A DNA stretch of 64,000 bases from Nonomuraea indica (lineage in GTDB: Bacteria; Actinomycetota; Actinomycetes; Streptosporangiales; Streptosporangiaceae), in NCBI RefSeq assembly GCF_002850745.1, contig NZ_KZ559475.1, positions 235,635-299,634 of the forward strand. Direction: 5' to 3'. Below are positions 8,173-16,497 of the stretch, one piece after another. Within the stretch, counting starts at the first letter, position 1; every line of letters starts with the position of its first letter. Both the position numbers and the translations under genes were made by a program. The notes below the pieces were generated by a model. The model was not told where the DNA came from. It did no database searches and was given only the letters and a program-made list of their open reading frames with translations.

Positions 8173-9446
8173 CGCGGCCCCCCTTCCCCCGTCCCGCGGC
8201 CCACGCGGCCGTCCGGGCCGTCGTTCATGCGGCCGTCCGGGCCGTCGTCCATGCGGCCGTCCGGGCCTTCCCCGTACGGGTGCGTGGCGAGCACGTGGCC
8301 CGCGCACCGGCCGTCGGCGCGGGCGGCCAGGCGCCCGCCGCTCACCCGTACGGCCGTCTCCGTGTCGTCGCCCGGCGAGGGCAGCCCGGCAGCCGCGGCG
8401 ACGGCGCCGAGGTCGTCGACCACCACCCGCACCGGCGGCCAGGCGGCGGGCGGCACCGCCGGCCGCAGGTGGTCGCCGAGCCGGGCCAGCACCAGCCGGG
8501 CCAGCGGCCCCAGCTCGGCCGGGTCGCCGGTCACCGCGACGGCCGCGACAGGCGCGTCCGGCGGCACGGCGCGCAGGACGTCCTCCAGCGCGGACAGCCG
8601 GCGCAGCCCGAGGAACACGACCAGGCCGTCGCCGCCGAGCCCGGCCGGTGCGCCGCGCAGCGCCTCGGCGACGGGCGGCGGGGCCCACGGCAGGTCGACG
8701 GGGTAGGGGCGCACCCGGGCCGGCGGGGTCAGGGGACCCGGACCGAAATCGAGATCGGCCAGCCGCTCGCAGGCGCTCACCACGTCGGCCGGCCGGACCA
8801 GCTCCGGCGAGACCGCCGCCAGCTCGGCCGCCCCCTGCAGCAGGGTCAGGGCCGCGCCGGCCACCCGCACCAGCCGCCGCCCCCGCGCGTCGCCGAGCCG
8901 CTCCAGCGCCAGCCCGAACAGCGTCGCGTGCACGGTCATGAGCTGCGCGTACGCCTGCCGGCTCGACTCCTCGGCCTGCACCAGCGGCAGCAGGTCGCGC
9001 TCCATCCGGCCGGACACGGCGCGGTCGCCGCCCGTCCCGGGCCGGACGTCCGCCACGCCGCCCGCCACCACCTGGTCCATCCACGACCGGGCGACGGCGC
9101 CGAGCGCCCCGCGCACCGTGCCGTCCGCCCCCCGCCCCCTCCCGCCGCCGACCGGCCGATCGGAAGCGGCCTGGTCGAGGGCGGGCCGGTCTGCGGCGGG
9201 CAGGTCGAGGGCGGGCCGGTCGGGGAGGGCAGGCCCGGGGGCGGGCCGGTCGGCCAGGGCCGCGAAGAACAGGGCGCGCTTGCCCGGGAAGTTGGAGTAG
9301 ACGGCTCCCCGCGTCAGCTCGGCCCGCTCGGCGATGTCGTCGATCCTGACGTCGCCGAACCCCCGCTCCGCGAACTCCGCGCGCGCGGCGGCCAGGATCC
9401 TCGCCCGGTTGCGCTCCTGGGACTCGGCCCGCGTGATCCTCGCCAC
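8169..9446 (-). CDS. TetR-family regulator with long C-terminal extension
   Basis: 425 residues, about twice the usual TetR length. The HTH lies at about 15-60 (IDDIAERAELTRGAVYSNFPGK). A Pro/Asp/Arg-rich insert follows (about 68-110), then a helical ligand-binding region, then a second part resembling no family I recognise, ending in a minisatellite-encoded Asp/Gly-rich tail. The stop overlaps the start of the GNAT-like gene. TATCGT ends 6 nt before the GTG and there is no Shine-Dalgarno, so a leaderless mRNA is likely; the repressor would then bind near its own start. Confidence 0.85.
   Translation of the reverse strand: MARITRAESQERNRARILAAARAEFAERGFGDVRIDDIAERAELTRGAVYSNFPGKRALFFAALADRPAPGPALPDRPALDLPAADRPALDQAASDRPVGGGRGRGADGTVRGALGAVARSWMDQVVAGGVADVRPGTGGDRAVSGRMERDLLPLVQAEESSRQAYAQLMTVHATLFGLALERLGDARGRRLVRVAGAALTLLQGAAELAAVSPELVRPADVVSACERLADLDFGPGPLTPPARVRPYPVDLPWAPPPVAEALRGAPAGLGGDGLVVFLGLRRLSALEDVLRAVPPDAPVAAVAVTGDPAELGPLARLVLARLGDHLRPAVPPAAWPPVRVVVDDLGAVAAAAGLPSPGDDTETAVRVSGGRLAARADGRCAGHVLATHPYGEGPDGRMDDGPDGRMNDGPDGRVGRGTGEGGPR
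8205..8276 (+). repeat. 24-bp minisatellite, 3 copies, in the TetR gene
   Basis: Three head-to-tail 24-nt units (8205-8228, 8229-8252, 8253-8276) encode, on the minus strand, the octapeptide PDGRMDDG and variants in the C-terminal tail of the TetR-like protein. Copy 3 diverges at its end. Confidence 0.9.
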
Positions 9447-9452
9447 CGCACC

Positions 9453-9458
9453 ACGATA
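9453..9458 (-). promoter_or_regulatory. -10 element (TATCGT), leaderless start of the TetR gene
   Basis: TANNNT box on the minus strand separated by 6 nt from the GTG at 9446; no ribosome-binding site in between. Confidence 0.55.
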
Positions 9459-9468
9459 GCGCCGGAGG

Positions 9469-10497
9469 TCAGGCCAGCCGCTCGCCCAGGAACCGGTGCA
9501 CGTTCCCGCCGATGATCTTGGCGACGTCCTTCTCCGGAAGGCCGCGCCCCAGCAGGCCCTCGGTGACCATGGGCAGCCCGGCGGGCCCCTCCAGGCCCGG
9601 GACGGCCGTCTTGGGGTCGACGCCCCGGGTGTTGACGCCCTCGCAGCACGGCGGCGTCAGGTCGTCCATGACCTCGCGGATGAAGTCGGGCCCGAGCCCC
9701 ACGTGGTCGATGCCGGCGACGCCGGCGACGTGCTCGATGTGGTCGAGCAGGTGGTCGAGCCGGGCCTCCGCTGGCCGGTCGGTGAGGAACGGGGCGAAGA
9801 AGTTCACGCACACCACGCCGCCCGTCGCGGCGACGCCGCGCAGCTGCTCGTCGGTGAGGTTGCGGTGATGGTCGCGCAGTGCCCGGGCCGAGGAGTGGGT
9901 GGCCATGACCGGCTTCGTGGCCAGCTCCAGCACGTGCGCCACGCCGGAGGCGCCCAGGTGGGAGATGTCGAAGACGATGCCCAGCCGTTCCATCTCGCGC
10001 AGCGCGGCGACGCCCGCGGAGGTCAGGCCGCTGCCGGTCGCGTCCTCGCCGCTGCCGTCGGCGAGCGGCGTGCGGCCCCAGTGCGCGATCGAGGCGATCC
10101 GCACGCCCAGGCGGTGCACGGTCGAGACGAGCTCCACGTCCGCGTCGAGGCCGGGCATGCTCTCCATCGCGATGACCAGCGCGATCAGGCCCTCGTCCAG
10201 CGCGCGGTCGATGTCGGCGCCGGTCAGGCAGATCCGGACCCGGTCGGCGTTGCCCTCGGCGATGACGTGCGCGCACTCGATCATGCGCAGGGTCTGCCGG
10301 AGCGCGCCCTCGGGACGGTACTGGTCGTCGATGTACACCGGCAGCACCTGCAGCCCGACCCCGCCCTCGACGAGCTGGGGCAGCCAGCGTGCGCGGAAGA
10401 ACGAGGCCCACTGGTCGGCAGGCCGGGCCGAGACCGCCATCAGCAGGTCGTTGTGAGTGTCGGCCACCACGCTCCGGCGGTGCAGGGGTGTCGTCAT
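9469..10497 (-). CDS. Membrane-dipeptidase-type peptidase (M19)
   Basis: 342-residue zinc dipeptidase of the renal dipeptidase family, hydrolysing dipeptides (some members take D-amino-acid dipeptides). The binuclear-metal motif DTHND holds His15 and Asp17; further ligand regions are VIAMESM, FDISHLG, ATHSS and GLGPDF. No signal peptide, so probably cytoplasmic. TAAGGT ends 7 nt before the ATG, consistent with a leaderless mRNA. It is flanked by a TetR gene and a monooxygenase on the same strand, but separate promoters are visible. Confidence 0.92.
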   Translation of the reverse strand: MTTPLHRRSVVADTHNDLLMAVSARPADQWASFFRARWLPQLVEGGVGLQVLPVYIDDQYRPEGALRQTLRMIECAHVIAEGNADRVRICLTGADIDRALDEGLIALVIAMESMPGLDADVELVSTVHRLGVRIASIAHWGRTPLADGSGEDATGSGLTSAGVAALREMERLGIVFDISHLGASGVAHVLELATKPVMATHSSARALRDHHRNLTDEQLRGVAATGGVVCVNFFAPFLTDRPAEARLDHLLDHIEHVAGVAGIDHVGLGPDFIREVMDDLTPPCCEGVNTRGVDPKTAVPGLEGPAGLPMVTEGLLGRGLPEKDVAKIIGGNVHRFLGERLA

Positions 10498-10504
10498 GGG
10501 ATGG

Positions 10505-10510
10505 ACCTTA
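10505..10510 (-). promoter_or_regulatory. -10 element (TAAGGT), leaderless start of the M19 dipeptidase
   Basis: TANNNT on the minus strand, 7 nt before the ATG at 10497, with no Shine-Dalgarno between. Confidence 0.55.
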
Positions 10511-10537
10511 CCCCCGCAGCCGGGTCCGGCGGGGCGC

Positions 10538-11971
10538 TCAGACCCGGCGGTAGGCGGGCAGCGGCGGCCTGGCCGTCAGCCGGCGGTACAGGGTGGCCCG
10601 GCCCGGCCAGTTGTTGGTCACGCGGCCCTCGGGCGTCTTGTACCAGCTCCGGCAGCCGTCTCCCCAGACCATGCGGCCCATCGCGCGGTCGAGCTGGCGG
10701 GTCCATGCCGCCATCGCGTCTGGTCGCACCTCCAGCGGTCCGTCGCCGGGCAGCTCGCGCAGGCAGGCCAGGATGTGGCGCACCTGGCATTCGATCATGA
10801 AGACGATCGAGTTGTGGCCCAGGTTGGTGTTCGGCCCGTACAGCAGGAACAGGTTGGGGAAGTTCGGCACGGAGATGCCGAGGTAGGCGTGCGCGCCGCC
10901 GGTCCACTGCCGGGCGAGTTCCTGGCCGTCCCGCCCGGTGACCTCGATCGGGGCGAGGAACTCCGTCGCCAGGAACCCGGTGGCGTAGACGATCGTGTCC
11001 GCCTCGTGCGTGCCCCCCGTCGTCTCGACGCCTCCGGGGACGATCCGGACGATCGGCTCGGTGACGACGTCGACGTCCGGCCGGGTCAGCGCGGGGTAGA
11101 AGGCGCTGTCGATGACGACGCGCTTGCAGCCCACCGGATAGTCGGGGGTGAGCCTGGCGCGCAGTTCGGGGTCGGGGACCTGGGCCCGCAGGTGCTCGCG
11201 GGCGCGCCGCTCCAGGACCGCCGCGCTCCAGCCCCCGGCGAGCGCGGGGTGGAGGGTGCTCTCCATGTAGCGGAAGAGCCACTCCCGGTACGCCCGCTGG
11301 AGGCCGGGGACCAGGCGCAGCGCCAGCCGGGCGGCCGGGCCGAAGGCGGCGTCGGGCTTGGGGATCACCCAGTTGGGGGTGCGCTGGAAGACCGTCAGCC
11401 TGCGGGCGCGCTCGGCGACGCGCGGGACGAGCTGGGCGGCGGAGGAGCCGCTGCCGATCACGGCCACGTTCCGGCCGGTGACGTCGTGGTCGTGGTCCCA
11501 GCGGGCGGAGTGGAACGCGGTGCCTCCGAAGTCGTGCATGCCGGGAATCTCGGGCATGTGGGGTCGGTTGAGCTGGCCCACCGCCATGACGACCGCGTCG
11601 AACGTCTCGCCGCCACCGCCCGCGGTGCCGACGTGCCAGCGGGCGCCGTCGAAGGAGGCGCGCACCACCTCGGTGTTGAAGCGAATATGTCGCCTGACGT
11701 CGTATTTATCAGCGCAATGTTCTAAATAGGCCAAGATCTCGGGTTGTTCGGGGTAGCGGCGCGTCCAGCTTCCGTACCTCTCGAACGAGTACGAGTACAG
11801 GTGCGACGGGATGTCGCAGCCCGCGCCCGGATAGGTGTTGTCGCGCCAGGTGCCGCCGAGCCCGCCTGCCCGCTCGAAGATCGTGAACGAGCCGATCCCC
11901 GCCCGGCGCAGGCGGATGGCCATGCACAGCCCCCCGAACCCGGCCCCGACGATCGCGATCCTGGGTGCCAT
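10538..11971 (-). CDS. Flavin-dependent Baeyer-Villiger-type monooxygenase
   Basis: 477 residues from the ATG at 11971, chosen because GGAGGGCGGC precedes it; an in-frame GTG at 12016 lacks one. The first Rossmann motif GAGFGG is at 9-14, the Baeyer-Villiger fingerprint FxGxxxHxxxW spans residues 148-158 (FGGTAFHSARW), and the NADPH-binding GSGSSAAQ follows. The product would oxygenate ketones (or heteroatoms) using NADPH and O2. Substrate unknown. It stands next to the dipeptidase and is divergent from the Nif3 gene. Confidence 0.9.
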   Translation of the reverse strand: MAPRIAIVGAGFGGLCMAIRLRRAGIGSFTIFERAGGLGGTWRDNTYPGAGCDIPSHLYSYSFERYGSWTRRYPEQPEILAYLEHCADKYDVRRHIRFNTEVVRASFDGARWHVGTAGGGGETFDAVVMAVGQLNRPHMPEIPGMHDFGGTAFHSARWDHDHDVTGRNVAVIGSGSSAAQLVPRVAERARRLTVFQRTPNWVIPKPDAAFGPAARLALRLVPGLQRAYREWLFRYMESTLHPALAGGWSAAVLERRAREHLRAQVPDPELRARLTPDYPVGCKRVVIDSAFYPALTRPDVDVVTEPIVRIVPGGVETTGGTHEADTIVYATGFLATEFLAPIEVTGRDGQELARQWTGGAHAYLGISVPNFPNLFLLYGPNTNLGHNSIVFMIECQVRHILACLRELPGDGPLEVRPDAMAAWTRQLDRAMGRMVWGDGCRSWYKTPEGRVTNNWPGRATLYRRLTARPPLPAYRRV

Positions 11972-12061
11972 GCCGCCCTCCGGGTGGTACGTCAGGAAGC
12001 CCGTACAGATGCCCACACGGTACGCCGAACGTCATTCGGACGATACCCCCTCGGTTCCCGA

Positions 12062-12067
12062 TAGTCT
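12062..12067 (+). promoter_or_regulatory. -10 element (TAGTCT), leaderless start of the Nif3-like gene
   Basis: TANNNT ending 6 nt before the GTG at 12074; no Shine-Dalgarno. Confidence 0.6.
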
Positions 12068-12073
12068 GCGCAG

Positions 12074-12883
12074 GTGGCTGCAGTGACGCTGGCGGATGTG
12101 ATCAGAGAGCTCGAGGCGGCCTACCCGCCCGCCCGGGCCGAGTCGTGGGACGCGGTGGGGCTGGTGTGCGGTGACCCGGCCGCGCCCGTACGGCGGGTGC
12201 TGTTCGCGGTCGACCCGGTCGGCGCGGTGGTCGAGGAGGCGCTGACCTGGGGCGCCGACCTGGTCGTCACCCATCACCCCCTCTACCTGCGCGGCACCAC
12301 CACCGTCGCCGCCGACACGCCCAAGGGCAGGCTCGTCCACACCCTCATCAAGCACGACATCGCCCTCTACACCGCCCACACCAACGCCGACGTGGCCAAC
12401 CCGGGCGTCTCCGACGCGCTCGCCCGCGCCGTCGGGCTGGTGGGCGACCTGGTGCCGCTGCGACCGTTCCCCGACGACCCGTGGTCCGGGCTCGGCCGCA
12501 TCGGCGACCTGCCCGCCGCGACCACCCTGGAGGAGTTCGCGACGCAGGCGGCCGCCGGGCTGCCGAAGACGGCGTGGGGCATCCGCGTCGCCGGCGACCC
12601 GTCACGCCGCGTCTCGCGGGTCGCCGTCAGCGGGGGAGCGGGCGACTCGCTGCTCGACACGGCCCGCGCCGCCGGGGTGGACGTCTTCCTCACGGCGGAC
12701 CTGCGCCACCATCCGGCCAGCGAGTTCGCCGAGGCGGGCGGCCCGGCTCTCATCGACGCCGCCCACTGGGCCACCGAGTGGCCCTGGCTCGACAGCGCGG
12801 CGTCGATCCTGCACGACGCTGGCGTTACGGTTGAGACGCGCGTCTCCGCCACGGTCACCGATGCTTGGACACGAGGATACTGA
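12074..12883 (+). CDS. Nif3-like dinuclear metal-centre protein
   Basis: 269-residue member of the NIF3/DUF34 family, toroidal hexamers with a di-metal site; proposed roles include nucleotide-related hydrolysis and metal handling. Metal ligands are visible in VVTHHPLY (His67, His68), AHTNADV and the C-terminal DAAHWATEW. GTG 12074 fits the leaderless promoter; GTG 12083 is an alternative. It is followed after 2 nt by the zinc-ribbon gene, the same Nif3/zinc-ribbon/RNase H-phosphatase order known in other actinobacteria. Confidence 0.9.
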   Translation: MAAVTLADVIRELEAAYPPARAESWDAVGLVCGDPAAPVRRVLFAVDPVGAVVEEALTWGADLVVTHHPLYLRGTTTVAADTPKGRLVHTLIKHDIALYTAHTNADVANPGVSDALARAVGLVGDLVPLRPFPDDPWSGLGRIGDLPAATTLEEFATQAAAGLPKTAWGIRVAGDPSRRVSRVAVSGGAGDSLLDTARAAGVDVFLTADLRHHPASEFAEAGGPALIDAAHWATEWPWLDSAASILHDAGVTVETRVSATVTDAWTRGY

Positions 12884-12885
12884 TC

Positions 12886-13626
12886 ATGAAAGCAGCCCCT
12901 GAGGCCCAGAAGCGACTGCTCGACCTGGCAGAGCTCGACACCGCTGCGGACCGGCTGGCCCACCGCCGCCGCACCCTGCCCGAGCTGGCCGAGATCGAGG
13001 AGCAGTCCAAGCGCTACGCCAAGCTCGCCACCGAGGTGATCGAGGCCGAGACCGAGGCCGGCGACCTGGCCCGCGAGCAGGCCAAGGCCGAGAGCGACGT
13101 CGACACGGTCCGCGCCCGCGCCGAACGCGACCAGAAGCGGCTCGACTCCGGCGCCGTCACCTCGCCCAAGGACCTGGCGGGCCTGCAGTCGGAGATCGTC
13201 TCCCTGCAGCGCCGCCAGGGCGACCTGGAAGAGGTCGTGCTGGAGATCATGGAGCGCCGCGAGGCCGCCGACACCAGGGCAGCCGACCTGCGCGCGCGGC
13301 GCGACGAGCTGGCCGCCACCCGCGCCGCCGCCGAGGACCGCCGCGACGCGGCCCTCGCCGAGATCGACAAGGAGGCGGCCGAGGTCCGCGCCCGCCGCGG
13401 CGAGGTCTCCGCCGACATCCCCGCCGATCTGCTGGCGCTGTACGAGAAGCTGCGCGAGCAGTACGGCGTGGGCGCCGCCATGCTGCACGGGGGGCGCTGC
13501 CAGGGCTGCAAGGTCGCGTTGTCCATCGCCGAGATGAACCGCATCAAGGCCGCCCCGCACGACGAGGTGCTGCGCTGCGACGAGTGCCGGCGCATCCTCG
13601 TCCGCACCCCAGAGTCCGGACTGTGA
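12886..13626 (+). CDS. Coiled-coil C4 zinc-ribbon protein
   Basis: 246 residues from the ATG at 12886 (GAGGA 8 nt upstream). Residues about 10-180 form a long charged coiled coil with heptad-like Glu/Arg/Ala content. The C-terminus carries a zinc ribbon with two CxxC pairs (CQGC and CDEC), as in the DUF164-type family. Such proteins are proposed to bind nucleic acid or act as adaptors; exact function is unknown. Its stop overlaps the next start (GTGA), coupling it to RNase H/phosphatase. Confidence 0.9.
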   Translation: MKAAPEAQKRLLDLAELDTAADRLAHRRRTLPELAEIEEQSKRYAKLATEVIEAETEAGDLAREQAKAESDVDTVRARAERDQKRLDSGAVTSPKDLAGLQSEIVSLQRRQGDLEEVVLEIMERREAADTRAADLRARRDELAATRAAAEDRRDAALAEIDKEAAEVRARRGEVSADIPADLLALYEKLREQYGVGAAMLHGGRCQGCKVALSIAEMNRIKAAPHDEVLRCDECRRILVRTPESGL

Positions 13627-15026
13627 CCTCCTACGTCATCGAGGCCGACGGCGGCTCGCGCGGCAACCCCGGGCCGGCCGGTTACGGCGCCGTGGTCCGT
13701 GACGCCGCCGACGGCCAGGTCCTGGCGGAGGCGGCCGAGGCGATCGGCGTCACGACCAACAACGTCGCCGAGTACCGAGGGCTGATCGCCGGGCTGCGGG
13801 CCGTGCTCGACCTCGCGGGCGAGGGCGCGTCCGTCGCCGTGCGGATGGACTCCAAGCTGGTCGTCGAACAGATGGCCGGCCGCTGGAAGATCAAGAACGA
13901 GGGCCTGCGCCCGCTGGCGCTGGAGGCCGGCGCGCTGGCCCGGCGGCTCCGGATCACCGAGTGGACCTGGATCCCCCGCCACCGCAACGACCACGCCGAC
14001 CGCCTGGCGAACGAGGCCATGGACGCCGCCGCCCAGGGTCTCACCTGGAAGGCGGGCGGCACCGCGGGCGCGTCCGGGACCCCCGGCACGCCCGCGCCCG
14101 GCGGCACGCGCTCCGCAGACGGCACGCGCTCCGCAGACGGCACGCGCTCCGCAGACGGCACGCGTTCCGCAGGTGGCACGCGTTCCGCAGGTGGCGCGCG
14201 CTCCGCAGAGGGCGAGCCCTCCACGGGCGGCGCGCCCTCCGCAAGTGGCTCGCCCGGCGGGGCGGAGCAGACGGACCTGCTCGACGTCGCCGCGGCGGTC
14301 CCACCCGGATCGCCGGCCGGCGACGTCTCCGGCCCGGCCGCCTCGGTGGCCGCCGCCCAGCAGCGGGCCACGGGCCAGGCCAAGGGCACCGGCTGGGCGC
14401 CGCCCACCCGGGTGGCCACGTCCCTGCTCCTGCTCCGGCACGGCGAGACCCCGCTGTCGGCCGAGCGCCGGTTCTCCGGCCTGGGCGACGCCGAGCTGAC
14501 CGCCAACGGGCTCGCCCAGGCGGCCGCGGCGGCCAGGAGACTGTCCCGCGAGCCGTACCAGGTCGACGCCGTCGTCTGCTCGCCGCTCAAGCGGGCCCGG
14601 CAGACCGCGGAGGCGGTCGCCCGGAGCACCGGCCTCGACGTCGACGTGGACGAGGACCTCAGGGAGACCGACTTCGGCGCCTGGGAGGGGCACACGTTCA
14701 CCGAGATCCAGCGCCGCTGGCCGGCCGAGCTGGCGTCCTGGCTCGCCGACCCCGAGGCCGCGCCGCCCGGCGGCGAGAGCTTCGCCGCGGTCGCCGACCG
14801 GGTGCGGCGCGCCGAGGAGCGCCTGGTGGAACGGTACGAGGGCCGGACGGTCGTGGTGGTGTCGCACGTGACGCCCATCAAGACGCTGCTGCGCCTCGCC
14901 CTGATGGCGCCGCCCGAGGCGCTCTACCGGATGCACCTCGACCTGGCCTGCCTGTCGCTGATCGAGCACTACGCCGACGGCCGCAGCGTGGTGAAATCGT
15001 TCAACGACACCTCCCACCTGCGCTGA
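13623..15026 (+). CDS. Bifunctional RNase H / histidine phosphatase (CobC-like)
   Basis: 467 residues from GTG 13623, which overlaps the upstream stop. An N-terminal type I RNase H domain (1-135; acidic residues in EADGGSRGNPG with Asp9, NNVAEYRG, RMDSKLV and RNDHADRLANEA) degrades RNA in RNA:DNA hybrids. The C-terminal phosphoglycerate-mutase-like domain has RHGET, the R of KRARQT, and the second catalytic His in VVSHVTP. The M. tuberculosis homologue combines RNase H with alpha-ribazole phosphatase activity. The linker between the domains (about 140-260) is expanded by an 18-bp minisatellite. Confidence 0.93.
   Translation: MTSYVIEADGGSRGNPGPAGYGAVVRDAADGQVLAEAAEAIGVTTNNVAEYRGLIAGLRAVLDLAGEGASVAVRMDSKLVVEQMAGRWKIKNEGLRPLALEAGALARRLRITEWTWIPRHRNDHADRLANEAMDAAAQGLTWKAGGTAGASGTPGTPAPGGTRSADGTRSADGTRSADGTRSAGGTRSAGGARSAEGEPSTGGAPSASGSPGGAEQTDLLDVAAAVPPGSPAGDVSGPAASVAAAQQRATGQAKGTGWAPPTRVATSLLLLRHGETPLSAERRFSGLGDAELTANGLAQAAAAARRLSREPYQVDAVVCSPLKRARQTAEAVARSTGLDVDVDEDLRETDFGAWEGHTFTEIQRRWPAELASWLADPEAAPPGGESFAAVADRVRRAEERLVERYEGRTVVVVSHVTPIKTLLRLALMAPPEALYRMHLDLACLSLIEHYADGRSVVKSFNDTSHLR
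14103..14246 (+). repeat. 18-bp minisatellite, 8 copies, in the RNase H/phosphatase linker
   Basis: Eight consecutive 18-nt units. Copies 1-3 are identical, 4-5 identical to each other, and 6-8 diverged. They encode hexapeptides GTRSAD, GTRSAG, GARSAE, GEPSTG and GAPSAS. The unit is a multiple of 3, so copy number can change without breaking the frame. Confidence 0.95.
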
Positions 15027-15062
15027 GGCGAGCATCGCGGCTGCGCCGGTGGGAGTGGCGGT

Positions 15063-15097
15063 GGCGGCCGTGCCCAGATGCACCCGGCACGGCCGCC
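15063..15097 (+). terminator. Rho-independent-type hairpin after RNase H/phosphatase
   Basis: Perfect 12-bp stem (15063-15074 with 15086-15097) and an 11-nt loop, 37 nt after the stop codon. No long U tract follows, as is common in actinomycetes. It separates the operon from rnpB. Confidence 0.65.
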
Positions 15098-15181
15098 GTT
15101 GCGCCATCGTCCCCCTCAGGCGATGGACCCCCGCATTCCACCGCGGGGATCTTGCACGCTGCTAGGAGATCACTTGAGTCC

Positions 15182-15190
15182 TGGTAACCT
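15182..15190 (+). promoter_or_regulatory. Extended -10 (TGGTAACCT) of rnpB
   Basis: TG-N-TAACCT ends 8 nt before the predicted 5' end of RNase P RNA at 15199, which sets the start of the transcript. No convincing -35, in line with an extended -10. Confidence 0.5.
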
Positions 15191-15198
15191 TCCCAGTG

Positions 15199-15585
15199 GA
15201 CGAGCCGGTCGGGCGACCGCGTCGGGCCGCACGGCCCGCCGAGGAAGGTCCGGGCTCCACAGGGCAGGGTGGTCGGTAACACCGACCCGGGGTGACCCGC
15301 GGGACAGTGCCACAGAAAACAGACCGCCTCCCGCTCGCGGGAGGTAAGGGTGAAACGGTGGTGTAAGAGACCACCAGCGCCCACGGTGACGTGGGCGGCT
15401 CGGTAAACCCCACCCGGAGCAAGGTCAAGAAGGGCCGCTCTTCGGAGCGGCCCGCGCGCGGCGCCTGAGGGCTGCCCGCCCGAGCCGCGCGGGTAGACCG
15501 CTCGAGGCCGCCGGCAACGACGGCCCTAGATGGATGGTCGCCCCTTCGTACGAAGGACAGAACCCGGCCTACAGACCGGCTCGTC
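15199..15585 (+). ncRNA. rnpB: RNase P RNA, bacterial type A
   Basis: Catalytic RNA that matures tRNA 5' ends. The 5' dodecamer at 15199-15210 pairs perfectly with 15574-15585, forming P1 and defining both ends (about 387 nt). The universally conserved GAGGAAGGTCCGGGCTCC core (P4 side) starts at 15239, ACAGAAA and GGTAAGGGTGAAA-type motifs follow, and the 3' P4 strand plus ACAGAACCCGGCCTACAGA lies at 15557-15575. Placement directly after the RNase H/phosphatase gene matches other actinobacteria. Confidence 0.96.
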
Positions 15586-15708
15586 CCTTTCCGTCTCTCT
15601 CCGGCCGTCAGGGCGGGTGCCTCCCCGAGCGCGGGTGGAAGGCCGGTTCCGCCTGCGGAGGGATGCCCGGTCCGCCCGCAGGGGGACGACCGCCCGGCGG
15701 TGCGCGCC

Positions 15709-15714
15709 TAGCCT
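15709..15714 (+). promoter_or_regulatory. -10 element (TAGCCT), leaderless start
   Basis: TANNNT ending 7 nt before GTG 15722; it also rules out the longer reading frame that would begin inside rnpB. Confidence 0.55.
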
Positions 15715-15721
15715 CTGGCGG

Positions 15722-16420
15722 GTGTTGAACGACCATGTCACCTTCCGCCGGGTCAGCGCCGGCATCCTCATCATCGTCGCCCCGCTGCTGCAGGCGGTGG
15801 CCGTCGTCGTCGACCCGGGCACCTGGGGGGACGACAGGGAGGCGGTCAGCTTCGGCGACAACCCCGCCCTCGCCCAGACCCAGTCGGTCCTCTACCACTG
15901 GAGCTGGATGCTCATGGCCGTCGCCGCCGTCGGCCTGGTCCATCTCACCCGGCTCCGGGCCACCAGGCTCGGACACACGGCCGGCGCCATGACCGTGGTC
16001 GGCTACATGGCGCTGTCCGGGCTGCTGCTCAGCGACCCCGTCGAGTGGTGGCTCGGCAGGCGCTACCCGCCCGAGCAGGCCCAGCGGATCCTCGACGAGA
16101 TGATGAACCTGCCGGGCGTGGTCTACGGCTTCCAGATGCCGTGGATGTTCCTCGGCGTCCTCGGGCTGCCGCTGCTCCTCGTCGCCGTGTCGCGGGCCGG
16201 CTTCGTCGGCTGGTGGGTGCCGGCCACGGTCGCCCTCGGGTACGTGGGGTCGTTCGGGTTCGGCTACGGCCCGCTGACCGCCGCCTTCTGGATCGCGCCC
16301 ACCGTCGCGCTCGGCTGGACCGGGCTGAAGGTGCTGCGCCTGGACGACGCGGGCTGGGCCGCGTACTACCGACCCGCGGTGCGGGGCGAGGCCGCCCCCG
16401 CCCCCGTCGGCGAGCCGTAG
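15722..16420 (+). CDS. Membrane protein of unknown function, about six spans
   Basis: 232 residues. Hydrophobic segments at about 11-30, 58-78, 86-103, 130-155, 160-180 and 185-205 suggest six membrane spans; a loop with WWLGRRYPPEQAQRILDEM separates spans 3 and 4. I do not recognise a family. The start is set by the leaderless promoter, and extending upstream would overlap RNase P RNA. It is convergent with the SulP-carbonic anhydrase gene. Confidence 0.7.
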   Translation: MLNDHVTFRRVSAGILIIVAPLLQAVAVVVDPGTWGDDREAVSFGDNPALAQTQSVLYHWSWMLMAVAAVGLVHLTRLRATRLGHTAGAMTVVGYMALSGLLLSDPVEWWLGRRYPPEQAQRILDEMMNLPGVVYGFQMPWMFLGVLGLPLLLVAVSRAGFVGWWVPATVALGYVGSFGFGYGPLTAAFWIAPTVALGWTGLKVLRLDDAGWAAYYRPAVRGEAAPAPVGEP

Positions 16421-16497
16421 CCGCGGACCGGCGTCCGGACGCGGACCGGCCGGCGGCGGGCCGGCCTCTGGACGCGGGCCGGTCGCAGGCGGATCGG

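Noticed and set aside
14103..14246. CRISPR-like array
   Set aside because: Units are directly adjacent with no spacers, are in frame, and no cas genes are present; the same holds for all other arrays.
15530..15721. N-terminal extension of the small membrane protein
   Set aside because: It would begin inside RNase P RNA; the GTG at 15722 follows a TAGCCT box at leaderless spacing.
16421..16497. Terminator between the small membrane protein and SulP-CA
   Set aside because: GC-rich with GGACGCGGACCGG-type direct repeats and short self-complementary stretches, but no single convincing stem.
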